Shown here: one piece after another, positions 33,195-46,283 of the stretch
Layout of the letters: every line of letters starts with the position of its first letter
How positions within the stretch are numbered: position 1 is the stretch's first letter
DNA from: Diabrotica undecimpunctata
Taxonomy: Eukaryota > Arthropoda > Insecta > Coleoptera > Chrysomelidae
Assembly (NCBI RefSeq): GCF_040954645.1
Contig: NC_092810.1
Location: 13,812,377 to 13,876,376 of the forward strand
Direction: 5' to 3'
DNA length: 64,000 nucleotides
Program-made: the position numbers and the translations under genes
The notes under the pieces: model-generated
Told to the model about the DNA's origin: nothing
Seen by the model: only the letters and a program-made list of their open reading frames with translations
The model's database searches: none

Positions 33195-35068
33195 ACTTCA
33201 CACTACAAGAAAACAATCTGTTTAGGCCGATGCCTTGAATTTATGTTCTTTGTAGTTCGATAAAAAATCACTCAAAGTTATTTGATTCACACTTTATTGC
33301 CAACTATCCGTGTGTCACGAGATATTATTTAATACTACTCTCACAATCACTACTACAAATCACTAGTAACCACAGCACGTGAACAGCACAGAGTGAAGAG
33401 ATACTGTGAACTGAAGAACAGGTAGCAGAAGCTCACTGCTTGGTGATGGAGAGGGGGATGGGCACTGTGGCAGACAGGCACTGACATAAAAGATGCTCAG
33501 TGAGTCATTAAGTGGATGGTGAGGGAGGGGAGGCAATGGAGAAGTACCGACATGAAAATAATGCTGGTTTCTCCTAATCAACTCTTTATTTTACATACAA
33601 CTTGTATAGTAAAAAAAACAGCTAAGTAACTGAAAATACCTTAAAGTATTTTTTATACTTATTAAAAGCACTATGGGCTTAATAAACAGTTCATAAAGAT
33701 CCAAAAAACAAAAATTCAAACTCACTAGAGTACGGAACTACGTATAAAAATATTGAAAAAAAGCTAAAAATAGACAAGCAGTTTGTGGAATAACTGTACG
33801 TGATGGAATGTTTTCACTATTTTTCCCAAAATTAGCGTTGAAAATACTATAAAAATCACTTATTCAATTTTAAACAATTTTTATGTCGCAGACCTGTGTA
33901 ATTTATAAAATAATAAATATTTAACAACTTTTAGTATTATTCAAGAGTATCAATTATTATGCCATTTAATATCTGCATTAGAATATAATAGTATGGAGAT
34001 CTATTATACTGAATCATTTGAGCTAACAATTTAGGAATTCTCTAGCATAGCAAATATCTATTCTGATGGAACACACATCTGAATAATCCTAGAAACCCAT
34101 TCCAAACGTTGGTCAGGCTTGCGTCTCTATATATGTATTGAAAGTAGGTCTTTATACGATACAGCTACCTCCACTGATGTTTGCCTATCGAAAACGAAAT
34201 AAATAATTGAAAATGTTTCAGTTCGCACTGCAGTTCATCGATTGCTTCTGGTTGCTGAAGGAAGTTGTTGTAAATAATTCAGTGAGTAGTTTTGTGATCG
34301 AGTTGCATTGGTATTCGCTTTTGTACACCATCCGTATAAGTCGACTTTAAGGGTTATTTATTTTGTATTGGCGTTTATTGCAGTTTTGTAGAGTCAAATT
34401 ATATGATTTAAAGTATAAAAATGTGAAACGTAATGTGAAAAAAATTATTTTATACAATATATAAAAAAATGACGATACTAAAAAAAATACAATTAATAAC
34501 ATACTTCTTTTATATTAACCCGCGATAAGTACCTCCGTTATAAATTATCTAATAGTTTTAGCTGTTTTTGTATTAGTTTTCTCTTGCACCTGTCTTTCTC
34601 CTATGTTCATCAATAATCTCTGGCCAGCTACAGCAGATTCAACCAACTTACACCTCTAAACGATTAACGGAATCCGCAGAATCCGCTTTCATTGTAGTAA
34701 AAGGCACGGTAAACTGCACTGGTGATCTCCATAATGTTTAACGCTTTGCTAAATTTTAGATATAAAATAAATATATGTGTCATTAACCCGTTGTTCATAG
34801 TTTTGCATATTTTGTTACATTTTTTGTTCAATAAAAGGTAATTTTGCACAATGTTATTTTTTAACGTAAATAGGTTTCACCTACTTGTTAAATAACGTTT
34901 TTCCGAAACAAATAGGTACTACCGTGCTAAGGATAATTTATATTCAAAGTAGATATTATGCAAAGTACTAAAATATCACCTTTAATTTTTGTTTAAAAAT
35001 ACTTTGGAGTAAACTAGAACATTTTGTCAATTCGAATATTGGTGGTTAGATTGAGCATATATCTGTTA
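33195..35068. other. spacer, no gene seen
   Basis: No supported gene. A CT/GA-rich stretch at 33420-33550 gives a spurious proline/serine frame. The remainder is AT-rich. Confidence 0.4.
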
Positions 35069-35073
35069 AGGTT

Positions 35074-35413
35074 ACCATACACGCTACGATAAATCGATAA
35101 CGATTTAACTGTACCGTTAAATTTGGTGTAAAGGCTGGCTGATGAAAGGAGAAGTTTATTCTTATGTGAATTTGTTAAAAGAATTAAAACTGTTTTCAAA
35201 AGATTGGCATAATTTTCCAATAATGGTTAATGATACTTACTTACATCTGCTGTCTATGGTAGCGCCAATTATCGAAAAGAAAGATACTGTTATGAGAAAT
35301 TCTATTGCACGAACATATACGTATCTGTGCAGTTTTACCCCTACATGTAACGATTATCAGTGTAATTTAAACATTACAGTTAAATCGTAACGATTTATCG
35401 TAGCGTGTATGGT
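35074..35413 (+). mobile_element. Harbinger-derived MITE with transposase residue
   Basis: The inverted ends ACCATACACGCTACGATAAA (from 35074) and its counterpart up to 35413 match for about 40 bp, continuing into CGATTTAACTGTA on both sides. Inside, an open frame on the plus strand (35142-35390) gives WHNFPIMVNDTYLHLLSMV and APIIEKKDTVMRNSI, the N-terminal helical part of a PIF/Harbinger (HARBI1-like) nuclease. So this ~340-bp element is a deletion derivative that kept a piece of the gene. I could not settle a TWA target duplication. Confidence 0.7.
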
Positions 35414-35751
35414 GTCTTTTAGAGTGTATCGCTTTTGAGACGTCTGCGATTACCAGTTAAAGTTAGGGTTTTGGTAAATATATTTAACTTTTTATTTTCA
35501 AATGAAAATACTTGTACTACAAAGATAATTCTGAGAAATATTTTAATTTGTTTATGTACGTTTCTAAATTTCTATCAATCATAATTAAATTACAATCGGC
35601 ATTCCTAATTATGATTAGGCTAATTTGCTTAATGTGTTTAAGATCTCTGTAAACGGTTATATTATATTTTACTTCTCAAGCACAACAGTTAGAAAGTTTC
35701 TGCCATATTGATCTAAACTCAATATATTGTAATTCAAACGTGTAGTTTTAA

Positions 35752-36635
35752 GTGACCATCATGCCTAGACGTAAGTTGGATATTGATGAATTAATTGCAA
35801 ATGTGCATAAATACTTTATCATGGAAAAAGAGAATGGTGGACCTCTAAAGTCATTATTATGTATAAATCAACGCGTTTGGGATACACTCGGGATAAATAA
35901 AAGTATGCTAAAAACTGTAATGAAGACTGACAAATATTCTCAAGATCTTACTGTGACTGAGTATCACGAAGACAAGAAAACAACTCGTCAACATTCTAGG
36001 AGCATTGAGTTACCTGATGGAGAAAAATTTGAAATTCGCAATATTTTGTATCGAATGCGTGAAGACAATCAACATGTCAGTTAAGATACTTTACTAGCTA
36101 AAATAAGAGAAAGGCAAGTTTCTAAAATTAAGAGGACCAGCCTTTGGAAAGTGTTGAGAGATTTAGGATTTAAATTCAAAAAAGAAAATAATAGGTTTCT
36201 TTTATGCGAAAGGAGTAGCGTGGTTCACAAAAGAATTAAATTTTTGAGAGAATATACTAGACTTAAATCTGAAAATGCACCATTCGTATACTTAGATGAC
36301 ATGGACATGAACATGGACATGGACATCGATATCTGCAAAGGGTGGAACTATCTAATAGAATTTGGCAAGAAGACAGCATAAAATCAATAAAACACACAGA
36401 TAGAAGAATATAGAGCGAAGGCAAAAGACACATCATTCTTAATGCAAGAGGGAAACAAGGCTTTATGGAAAACGCAGATTTGATTTTTTCTTCAAAATCA
36501 AAATCTGCTGATTACCATGAAAATATGAATGCAGATATGTTTGTTAAATGGCTTGAGTAGAAACTGTTACCAAGTCTGAGTGAACCATCAGTTATAGTTT
36601 TAGATAACGCACCAAAGACTGTCTTTTTAAGGTAA
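35752..36635 (+). pseudogene. IS630/Tc1-like transposase relic, second family
   Basis: The plus-strand start at 35761 (MPRRKLDIDELIANVHKYFI) gives 110 codons ending in a stop at 36082. The frame then reads LAKIRERQVSKIKRTSLWKV, LRDLGFKFKKENNRFLLCE and VVHKRIKFLREYTRLKSENA, then VYLDD where family members usually have the first catalytic Asp in a DET motif. A short ATGGACATG repeat follows (36298-36330). SADYHENMNADMFVKWLE and LSEPSVIVLDNAP (about 36505-36615) supply the second Asp, after which the sequence ends abruptly. Domain order is like that of the DD82E elements in this window, but the sequence is clearly a different family. Confidence 0.75.
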
Positions 36636-36696
36636 CACACATGTTATAACTTCTCTATGGATGTTTGGTTTTTTCATATTGTTCTTTTTAGATGAA

Positions 36697-36727
36697 CTGA
36701 TGATGCTTTCTAAGCAGAAAGCGAAAC
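36697..36727 (+). other. hammerhead-like RNA motif, locus 2
   Basis: CTGATGAT (36697-36704), a perfect 7-bp stem GCTTTCT/AGAAAGC (36705-36711 and 36716-36722) with loop AAGC, then GAAAC. Same architecture as 13131 and 49749 with an unrelated stem sequence. Directly downstream CATCT...AGATG can form another short stem. Confidence 0.45.
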
Positions 36728-36734
36728 ATCTTCA

Positions 36735-38374
<1,640 letters not shown>

Positions 38375-39029
38375 GTATATATATAATGTTTCTGTTATTG
38401 GGTTTTATTTATTAACTTGTTATTGCCTCTACGTGGCACATTTATTTTAGTTTTACTTAAGACTCTTTGATATTTTCTGCTTGCTCGCAAACATTTATGC
38501 ATTAACAACAAAGCTTTACTTTATTGCAATTTTATGTATAACCGTCATATGGCTTCAATAACCTGACAATACAAAGCATGAAACCAACCGACTGGCTACG
38601 ATTTATTGAACTTTAGTGGCCACTCGGGCGACAATTTAACATGTCGGTTCAAATCGCGATACATTGGAACTGCTACACGGAACATAGAGTTAGACTAACG
38701 CATGTTACAATGTGATTGCTTTTACAGATGCATTTGGTTTAAGGTACTAAATGATTTTAGAAATCATTGTAAAGTTATCTATTATCAATCGTAAAATGTT
38801 ACTTAAGAAGTAATGGGAAGAAATCACTAACAAAAACCAGCTGCTCCTACTTATTTCTTAGAATCAAAGAAATTTTTATGATCTACAACTCTTATATGAA
38901 TCAGTTTTCTCTAGAATGTAGAAGAACATTTTATCGACAAAAATTTTTTTTTTACTTTTTAAGGTTTTTTAAAAAAACAAAGCAAACTCAGTTATAGGCG
39001 AGCACGGGGAACAAGGAAACACAAATTTG

Positions 39030-39676
39030 TTTTGACGTGACAACGTCTTAAATTAGGTTGTGCCTCGGACTCACTCATGAAAAAGTGTAACGCCCGCTCA
39101 CGTCTGTTACGATGAGTCACCGAACGAGAGAGAGGCCCGCCGGACCGGCGAATGCCTTGCGTCTCTCTCCCACTCAAACATGATCGGTCCGCTGCGCGCG
39201 CAGCACTAGAGAATTAGGCGCGTTGAATCGGTGCGTGCTTGTGTCTCTGTCTTTCTCGAGCGTTCTTGGCGTTGGAAAACCGAGAAAGCATCATAATACA
39301 AGTTCACACGTGTGGTTAAAGTATCGTCAGCTGTGTCTGTAGTGAAAATGTGGAGTGCTTAGATTCGTCATTTACAACAACTACAACAATAAAGGTAAAT
39401 AATTGTACACTAATATTTCATTATCGTAAACTATGATTGCTTGATTAATTGTTAGATTGACACAAAAGTTGAGAAATTGAGTTTATAGGTTATGTCATAC
39501 TATTGACAAATGTTGATAGTGTTAAGTAAATTATTAGTTTAAATCACTCTGCAATCAATCGTAATTCAGTCGATTGAGAAGAAACAGCGCGTTTCAACTG
39601 CAAACAACTATTGTGCAATTTAATAATATTCATATCAATAAATATTCTACCGAGAAAAAGACGTTGTCACGTAAAA
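39030..39676. repeat. ~650-bp segment bounded by 19-bp inverted repeats
   Basis: TTTTGACGTGACAACGTCTT at 39030-39049 is matched in inverted orientation by AAGACGTTGTCACGTAAAA at 39658-39676 (one base difference). The interior is unusually GC-rich for this window (39085-39260: CGCCCGCTCACG, GGCCCGCCGGACCGGCG, GCTGCGCGCGCAGC). A donor-like AAAGGTAAAT follows at 39392. It could be a small transposon or a promoter-carrying insertion; I do not recognise it. Confidence 0.5.
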
Positions 39677-39865
39677 TCTTCGCCCGTAAAACCGACTTTA
39701 CAGGCAACCGATTTTTTTATTTTTCCTGGTTTTGTATGTAGGTATATCAGTGTAAAATGTGTCTTAAAAGATGCCCTTTGGTACTATGAATAGACATATA
39801 ATAGCATCAAAAACCTTGTTATTATCTATTTTGATTTATAATCAATTCATTTAAAAAAAATGTTT

Positions 39866-39893
39866 CATTGTGCCCCACCAATGAGGCACAATG
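39866..39893. repeat. 9-bp stem hairpin CATTGTGCC/GGCACAATG
   Basis: Short perfect inverted repeat with a 10-base loop in the 3' non-coding part of the pogo-like element, followed by two ACAATGTAACATA repeats (39889 and 39910). Confidence 0.6.
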
Positions 39894-40089
39894 TAACATA
39901 CCTAGGGATACAATGTAACATATACAAAAATGACCAAGTTTTACAATTAACCAATGAGATTGCTTTAGAAGTATTTCCAATAAAAGTGCTATGCTATACT
40001 TTTATTCCAATAATAAAATCAAAGGAAAAATAATTGAAACGTTGAATATAGTAGTTAGCCAATATTTAAAGTAGTGAAGTCGATTCCGA

Positions 40090-41973
40090 AAGAAATAAAT
40101 TTTGTTTTGGCGTTGGGTTGGTTCCGCAAAAACCGGGTTCTCCAAAATCATCTTAATGCTATTTTAAGCGACTATTGATACATCTGGAACTGGTGGCTCT
40201 ACAAAGGTGTTATGTCCTTTTGTTCTGAAAAACATCACTTCGAAATCTCCGCTCGTATTCTTTTCTTTCATAACAAGTCCAACGTAGCACTTACTATTAT
40301 GGCTGTATAATTTTTATTCAACAAGTACATAAGAGTTTTTAATAAGCGACCTATTAAGATCTATAAATTTGTCTTTATTAAGTATGGAAATGTCCTCAAT
40401 GGCTTCCAAGTCATCATCAGTCTCAATATAATTGACTACACCTTCTTCTTCAGATGAATACTGAACGTCTACGATTTTTTTGGATTTCTTCCTAGTGTCC
40501 TTATTAAAATATGTTATTTTTCGTTTGACCATTTCTCTTTTTGCTATTGATAGCGCTGTTTTATTGGCAATTCCAGTAATTTCTGGAGTACTGATTGCTA
40601 TCATACTGTTTCCTCTTGCTCGACCATTTCTATTGTTTTTTCTACTCCCTGTCTTGGGAAATCCTCTAAAATTTTCAGATCCGCATTAGAAAATTTTTAC
40701 ATTACTGATGGTAGTAGAAGTACTGTGGTCATGAGAATTGTTATGGAAACTTCAGGAGTTGGTATCTGCAACGATATCCATTGTTAAATTGTTGATTTTT
40801 TCAGCAGGAGCATCACCTGACGGTGGATTCTCTTTTACCTGACAAGTAGCTGGCAAGTCCGCCATTGGTCGATCGGTAACGTAATTTTATAAAAATAATC
40901 TATATCGGCGAAAACGTGTCTGTCATATGGGTGAATCCCTGTTTTTCTTAAAAGCAGCAGTGATGTTTGATTTAGTCATTCTTTTCTCGTGAGCAATCTT
41001 TACAAACCAGCAACATTGTAAATATTTGCTATTTGTCCAGGATGCTGAATTATCCAAGTATCTATTGCAGCATTGTAATACGTTTTGAATGTCTTAAACT
41101 CTCCAACATTTACCTGTTGCCATTTATTGGTCGAATGTGGTGAAAAAGTTAACATAGTCACTCCATTTTCTTTGCACAAATTAAGTGCCTTCAATGATAA
41201 ATGACTTTCGTGATTGTCGCACAATATCAGAGTGGGCGATTGCATACTATTTTTTGAGTGGTAGATAAAATGTTTAATAACTTCAATAAATAATACAGAA
41301 GTCATCCAGCCTGATGGATTTGCCAACCCAATAGTACCAGTGGAGGCTCCCTGCACCATGTGAGGTTTAAAGTGTACACGTGAAAATATCATGACGGGGG
41401 AGGATGATACAGTTGCCGCTTGCTGAGATAAAACAACAGGTTGTCACATTAGTACCCTTTTCAGCACTAGTGCAATTGCTGACCTGCTTAGCTCCTTTTG
41501 CGGCAATTATTTTTTGAGGCTTCTGAAGTGTGCATGTACCTGTTTCGTCCAGATTAAATACTCCTGTTCCATCTGCAAAGGATTTTTGTATACTGATTGC
41601 AAATTTTCAAAAAAAACTTCCACATTTGCCCTTGTGAAAGAAGTAGCTCGGGACAAACTAGATCCCTCAGGCGTTTTTTGACTGAGCGATGGATTTTATT
41701 TTCCCATAGACCAATACCCATAGAATAAATCTTGTCTTGCCAATTTGTTAGCGTCGTATGAAATTGGATATTTTATTTTATTTATTACTCCCATGTCAAA
41801 GACAACTTTCTTGCATTTCGCCACTGGAAGACCATAAAACATTTTGGAACACATTAGCAAATACTCTCTCAGTTTATTTTCTTGTTCTACATTAAACACT
41901 CGTCGGACATTGTAGTGCGGAACATACTTTAAATTTGTATCACATTCATTTTCCTTTTTCTTTTTCACATACC
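40090..41973 (-). pseudogene. jerky/pogo-like transposase 2
   Basis: The minus strand from 41973 reads YVKKKKENECDTNLKYVPHY, then VFNVEQENKLREYLLMCSKM, the linker, TPEGSSLSRATSFTRANVEV and IWTKQ-type debris at the first Asp. A clean block follows at 41392-41000: IFSRVHFKPHMVQGASTGTI, GLANPSGWMTSVLFIEVIKH, LILCDNHESHLSLKAL with the second Asp, MLTFSPHSTNKWQQVNVGEF. The C-terminal part (40604-40314) holds a Lys/acidic region and DDLEAIEDISILNKDKF, and the closing YVGLVMKEKN...PPVPDVSIV sits in another frame. The N-terminal HTH is not found beyond the inserted transposon. Stops and shifts show decay. Confidence 0.8.
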
Positions 41974-41975
41974 TA

Positions 41976-44323
41976 TAGTTTATTTTTATGAACGACAGAG
42001 TAATTAGCATAATTTTAACTGGTAGCTCCGACCACTCCATGGGCGTGCTCAAGATTAATTGAAAAATTACTTTGAATAATTGTAAAAAATAAATGAATTA
42101 TTTCAGTGTTATAAAGTGTTATGTGTATGTAAACAAAAGTGACCTCTTTTATCACACACTATATTAGAACTGACTGGCCTTCATTAAAAAGGGTTTTAAA
42201 AAATTCACATTTTTTTTAATTTTTAAAAATTACAAAAGAGAAAAAGAGTTTTTAAAACCGTCTAAGGTATGTTAAATAGATGAATAAAAATATTAATATA
42301 AAACTTACAGCTACTTGTTACAAATCCAAATCAGATTCAGAAGATGAACTTTCAGAACCAAGATTTATAATAACTGGCTCAATCATTTTATCAGTAATAT
42401 TGTCCAGCTTCCACATTTTTTCCTCTTCTTTAATAGTGTGATTTACTGCCTTTTCTCAGTTTTCAGGTTTTACATTATTTACGGCCTCCAAAAACAACTG
42501 TTTAACATCATGAATTTTAAAAGTGGTATTTTTTCTTGAAACTTTTTTCTTTATCTGTGCCCATACCAGTTCAATCGGGTTTAATTCACAATGATATGGT
42601 GGGGATCTAAGTACTGTCATTCCACGATTTTTGGCAATTTCATCAATTTCGTATTTTTTTAAATTTTTCTTTATGAAGGGCACACAACGAATAAAGTTCC
42701 TTTCTTATAGATCCGGGATGGTACGTAATATTTTTTGAACTCAGCCAATTCTGCAAGTCTTTTTTTAACCACTTGGTTGTGGGCAGTCCTTCTATAAGTC
42801 TGGAGTGATAACTTGCATTATCCATTACTATTACACAGTTCTTATGAAGAAGATCTATCATTTGTTCGAACCATTCTTGAAAGACATCAGCGTTCATGTC
42901 TTCATGGTAGTCACCGGTACGAGTTGATTCAAAAGTTAATAAACCACCTTCAACAAACCGTCTGAACTGCCAATGTGTACTATTATCAGCCTGCGTCCCT
43001 TTCCTGATGGTGGGTTTAAACCAGTAGATAAGTTATTTACAAAAGCGTGCCTTTGACTTGTAACAGTTTCATCCTGCCAAAATTTATTTGGTGTATGACC
43101 CTCGTTGATCCATGTTTCATCAAGATAAAATATTTTTCTTTTTTGGTTTCTCATTTCCTTTATGGTTCTTAGAAAATGTCTTCTCCATATGACAATATCG
43201 CTTCTTTCTAATAAAATAGACTTTCTGGGATTCTTTTTCCAGCGGAAGCCTATTTCTTTTAAAAGTTTCCATAACGTACTTCGACTCATTTCTGGGTAAT
43301 CCTTATCATCTCGAACTGAGACAAGAACTTTATCCAATGTTGGAAATTCTTGTCTAAACAAGAATTCATGCACTTTCCGTCGAAGTCCTTCTTTAAAATG
43401 ATATTCTATTTGAAATTTTGGTTTCCCTGGAGCATTACGTGGCATTTGAAAACTACCACATTTCTCTTCTTTAATAACTCTGTAAATCGTAGATTTCCCA
43501 ACACCAAGTGTACTGCTAACTAACTCAACGGTCTCATCAACACTTTCACATAAACGTTTGTCTGTAAATTATTTAAAACAATTAAATATTAATGTTTTTT
43601 CATTAACTGTTAGAGGACCAATTTTCTCTTCCAAATTTTCCATAACACTAGTATACACAATAAACTGCACCTTGCAACTGAAGTACCTACGTTTAGTGAA
43701 CTGTTAAGAATTTTGAATACGCCACTTGGACCTTCCTATATACAAAATGGAGAAACCCACTATCACATTTTCTGTGGAATCAGTTTAGAAGGTAATTATC
43801 TAGTCAATTACTGTCGTAGATTCATGGAATTAAAGAATTAAATGTTTGATTGTTGAAACCCTTACTTCGTGGAATGCACTCATTTCAGATAAAATAAAAC
43901 GTTTTATTTTATCTAAAGAATTAAACTTTATTTTGCAAATAGATAAAATAAAACGTTTTATTTTATCTAAAGAATTAAACTTAATTTTGCAAATAGGTAG
44001 GTACTTAAAACTTTTATTGGTTATATATAACCAATAAAATAAACATCTTACATTTCTTACAAATTCATTAGTACCTGTTAACCTCCATCACTCCGACACT
44101 GGCAACCTTATTTAGGGATTAGTAAGCCTCACAACTATTGTATTCTATTCTGCTCCAACCTTTATACCTGGTGGTCATACTCAATTTAAAATTGTTTTCC
44201 TATATACTTCTGTAAACTTGTTGACAAATATCTGTTTTTCATTGAGTCACCCGTATCAACAGTTTAGGGATTTGCATACATAATTTATTGTTTTATTACT
44301 CTCCCATACATAAAAATACACTA
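41976..44323 (-). mobile_element. DD82E transposon, copy 2, nested in pogo-like element
   Basis: Same 31-bp termini as copies 1 and 3, with TA on both sides (41974-41975 and 44324-44325). It splits the pogo-like transposase right before its YVKKKK segment. An artificial fusion frame starting inside this copy at 42052 reads across the end into the pogo gene. The leader has two rather than three copies of the AAAGAATTAAACTTTATTTTG unit. Length 2348 bp. Confidence 0.9.
42300..43650 (-). pseudogene. DD82E transposase, copy 2, frameshifted
   Basis: Same protein as copies 1 and 3. The N-terminus lacks the basic PCKRRKIG part (deletion near 43630) and a stop interrupts NCFK. The middle block (43445-42936) has the first Asp in IFYLDETWINEGHTPNKFW and ends by a one-base loss after GSSDG. 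42897-42643 holds CVIVMDNASYHSR with the second Asp. 42683-42456 holds RSPPYHCELNPIELVWAQIK with the Glu. A stop replaces Trp after NNVKPEN. All three catalytic residues survive but in separate frames. Confidence 0.85.
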
Positions 44324-44325
44324 TA

Positions 44326-44895
44326 GATAATATTATGTAGTTTACATTTTTTTAATTCTGCTGCCCGCCTGATGGAGTGGCCTTAACAAACGAGCACTAC
44401 TGCATCTTTCATGTAAGTCTCGAGAAACAGGCCTTTATTGTTTTTTCTCTGACCATTTCGAATGATACTGAAACAAAAATAAAATTCAAACGTTTTAAAA
44501 GTGCCCAATGGAGTTATGTTTTGTTGTACCCCAAACGTCCATATTTTCGATTTTATGACAAATTCACAAAAAACAACAATTATAGAAAAGAAAATGCATA
44601 AAAGCAATTCAATAAATATAAACATTTCGAATAATGCTACTCAACTAGATAAAATATTGCAGTTTTTACCTTAAAATCAAACGATGTCCGCACTAAACAA
44701 TTTAGTTTTGTCACACAGAAACACAATTTCCTCAGCCGCGTCCAAACTACAACTGGGATTATAACGAAACAAATATGACCAGTTCTGTTGTCGACCGAAG
44801 CGTCACTGACAGTAACAGGTTCTTATTTACCCGCCAGAATTTGAAATACGAACAATGTTTCAAGGTGCCCCGTATTTCAACGTCCCGTGCTCCCC
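44326..44895. other. right part of pogo-like element 2, non-coding
   Basis: Between the nested transposon and the right terminus. No N-terminal HTH coding could be found; the last ~60 bp are the subterminal GTGCCCC and GTCCCGTGCTCCCC sequences. Confidence 0.5.
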
Positions 44896-44932
44896 TACGT
44901 CTACACGGATTTTTATCAGCTACCCTTAATAT

Positions 44933-46272
44933 TATACCTTAATACCTTAAACAAGAAGGGAGATATAGCAGACCTGGAAAGATACAGACCAACCAGTCTC
45001 CTTAACCATCTTTATAAATTATACACCCGAATAATAACGAACAGATTAGAGACAAAGCTGGATTTTTACCAACCTCGGGAACAAGCCGGTTTCCGCCCTA
45101 ATTACGGCACAAACCATCACCTGCAGTGCCTAAAAACCCTGATAGAAAAAACTAACGAATATAACCGTCCCTTGGCATTGATATTTGTAGACTTTAAAAA
45201 GGCGTTTGATACAGTGGAACCGGATACAGTACCGTTCATCTTAAGAGCACTACAAGATTGCAAGGTCGACCACAGATATTGTAATATAGTTAAAAATATA
45301 TATGAAAATGCCACAACAACCATAAGTCTACATTCAGCAACTAATAAAATAAAGATAAAAAGGGGAGTCAGGCAAGGTGATACCATGTCACCAAAGCTGT
45401 TCATTACCGTTCTTGAGTATGCATTTAAAAGACTAACATGGCAACAGAAAGGAATATCCATCGATGGAGAAAGATTAAACCATCTACGTTTTGCGGACGA
45501 TATCGTGCTTCTGTCAGATAATCTGGGAGAGATCAAAGACATGCTCCAAGAACTGAATTACATACTACAAGAAACTGGGCTGGAGATAAATTTCGAGAAA
45601 ACCAAAATGATGACCAATATGGTTCCCAGCGAAGAGATACAGATCAATAACAACAAGGTAGAATTAATCGATAAATACACATACTTGGGTCATGAAATCA
45701 GAATAACCAGAGACAACCAAACCTGCGAGCTAAATAGACGAATCACGTTGGGATGGGCGGCATATGGAAGGATGAGAGATATTTTTAAAACAAATACCCC
45801 AATTCACCTGAAAAGGAAGGCATTTAACCAATGCATCTTACCAGTCTTGACCTACGGAGCAGAGACCCTAACTTTAACGTAAGCTACTGCCGAAAAACTG
45901 AGGGTAACACAAAGGCGAATGGAGAGATCAATGCTGGGCCTGACCTTGAAAGATCGCGTGAGAAATGAGGAGATACGCCGACGAACTGGCGTAGACGATA
46001 TTATACTGTGAATCAATAAACAAAAGTGGAGGTGGGCTGGACATGTTGGTAGAATGGAAGACGGAAGATGGACGAAGAGATTATTGGAGTGGAGACAAAG
46101 AGCCGACAAGCGAAGTCGAGGCAGACCACCCACCCGATGAACCGACGACCTAAGGAGAATAGAAACAAACTGGATTGCAGCAGCTAGAGATAGAGAGAAC
46201 TGGAGACGTTTGGAGGAGGCCTATATCCAACAATGGATGTGAAAATGGGGCTGGATGATGATGATGATGATG
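44933..46272 (+). mobile_element. LINE insertion with 11-bp target duplication
   Basis: ACCCTTAATAT is present at 44922-44932 and 46273-46283. The insert is reverse-transcriptase coding DNA ending in a (GAT)n tail at 46254-46272. It lies about 25 bp outside the right terminus of the pogo-like element. It is 1340 bp and 5'-truncated. Confidence 0.9.
44936..46241 (+). pseudogene. LINE reverse transcriptase, C-terminal two thirds
   Basis: True homology starts at LYLNTLNKKGDIADLERYRP. The frame then runs unbroken through HLYKLYTRIITNRLETKLDF, EQAGFRPNYGTNHHLQCL, ALIFVDFKKAFDTVEPDTV, IKRGVRQGDTMSPKLFITVL and the palm box LRFADDIVLLSD (about 45490). A TAA at 45880 breaks AETLTLT, a second stop follows DDIIL near 46008, and a third (TGA) interrupts RPPTR at 46138. 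The C-terminus still reads KWRWAGHVGRMEDGRWTKRL and RRLEEAYIQQWM. The polymerase palm is intact, but the thumb is nonsense-interrupted and no endonuclease is present. The upstream ATG at 44887 lies in flanking DNA. Confidence 0.9.
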
Positions 46273-46283
46273 ACCCTTAATAT

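Larger units (their letters stand above)
38998..44895 (-). mobile_element. jerky/pogo-like DNA transposon 2 containing a DD82E copy
   Basis: The left end GGCGAGCACGGG and right end CCCGTGCTCCCC are inverted repeats (11 of 12), each flanked by TA (38996-38997 and 44896-44897). The transposase between them reads minus. Subtracting the DD82E element at 41976-44323 leaves about 3.55 kb, a normal size for the group. Right-end sequence continues GTGCCCCGTATTTCAACG. A GC-rich block near the left end (39030-39400) may be a separate insertion. Confidence 0.75.

Noticed and set aside
33363..33581. Proline/serine-rich open frame on the minus strand
   Set aside because: Caused by a CT/GA-rich stretch; no start context, homology or splice signals.
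36298..36330. Met-Asp repeat (MDMNMDMDID) as a functional motif
   Set aside because: A local ATGGAC(ATG) slippage tract inside a dead transposase, replacing the catalytic DET region.
41696..42052. 118-codon open frame on the minus strand as a single protein
   Set aside because: The first ~23 codons belong to the end of the nested DD82E transposon and the rest to the pogo-like gene; it is an insertion artefact.
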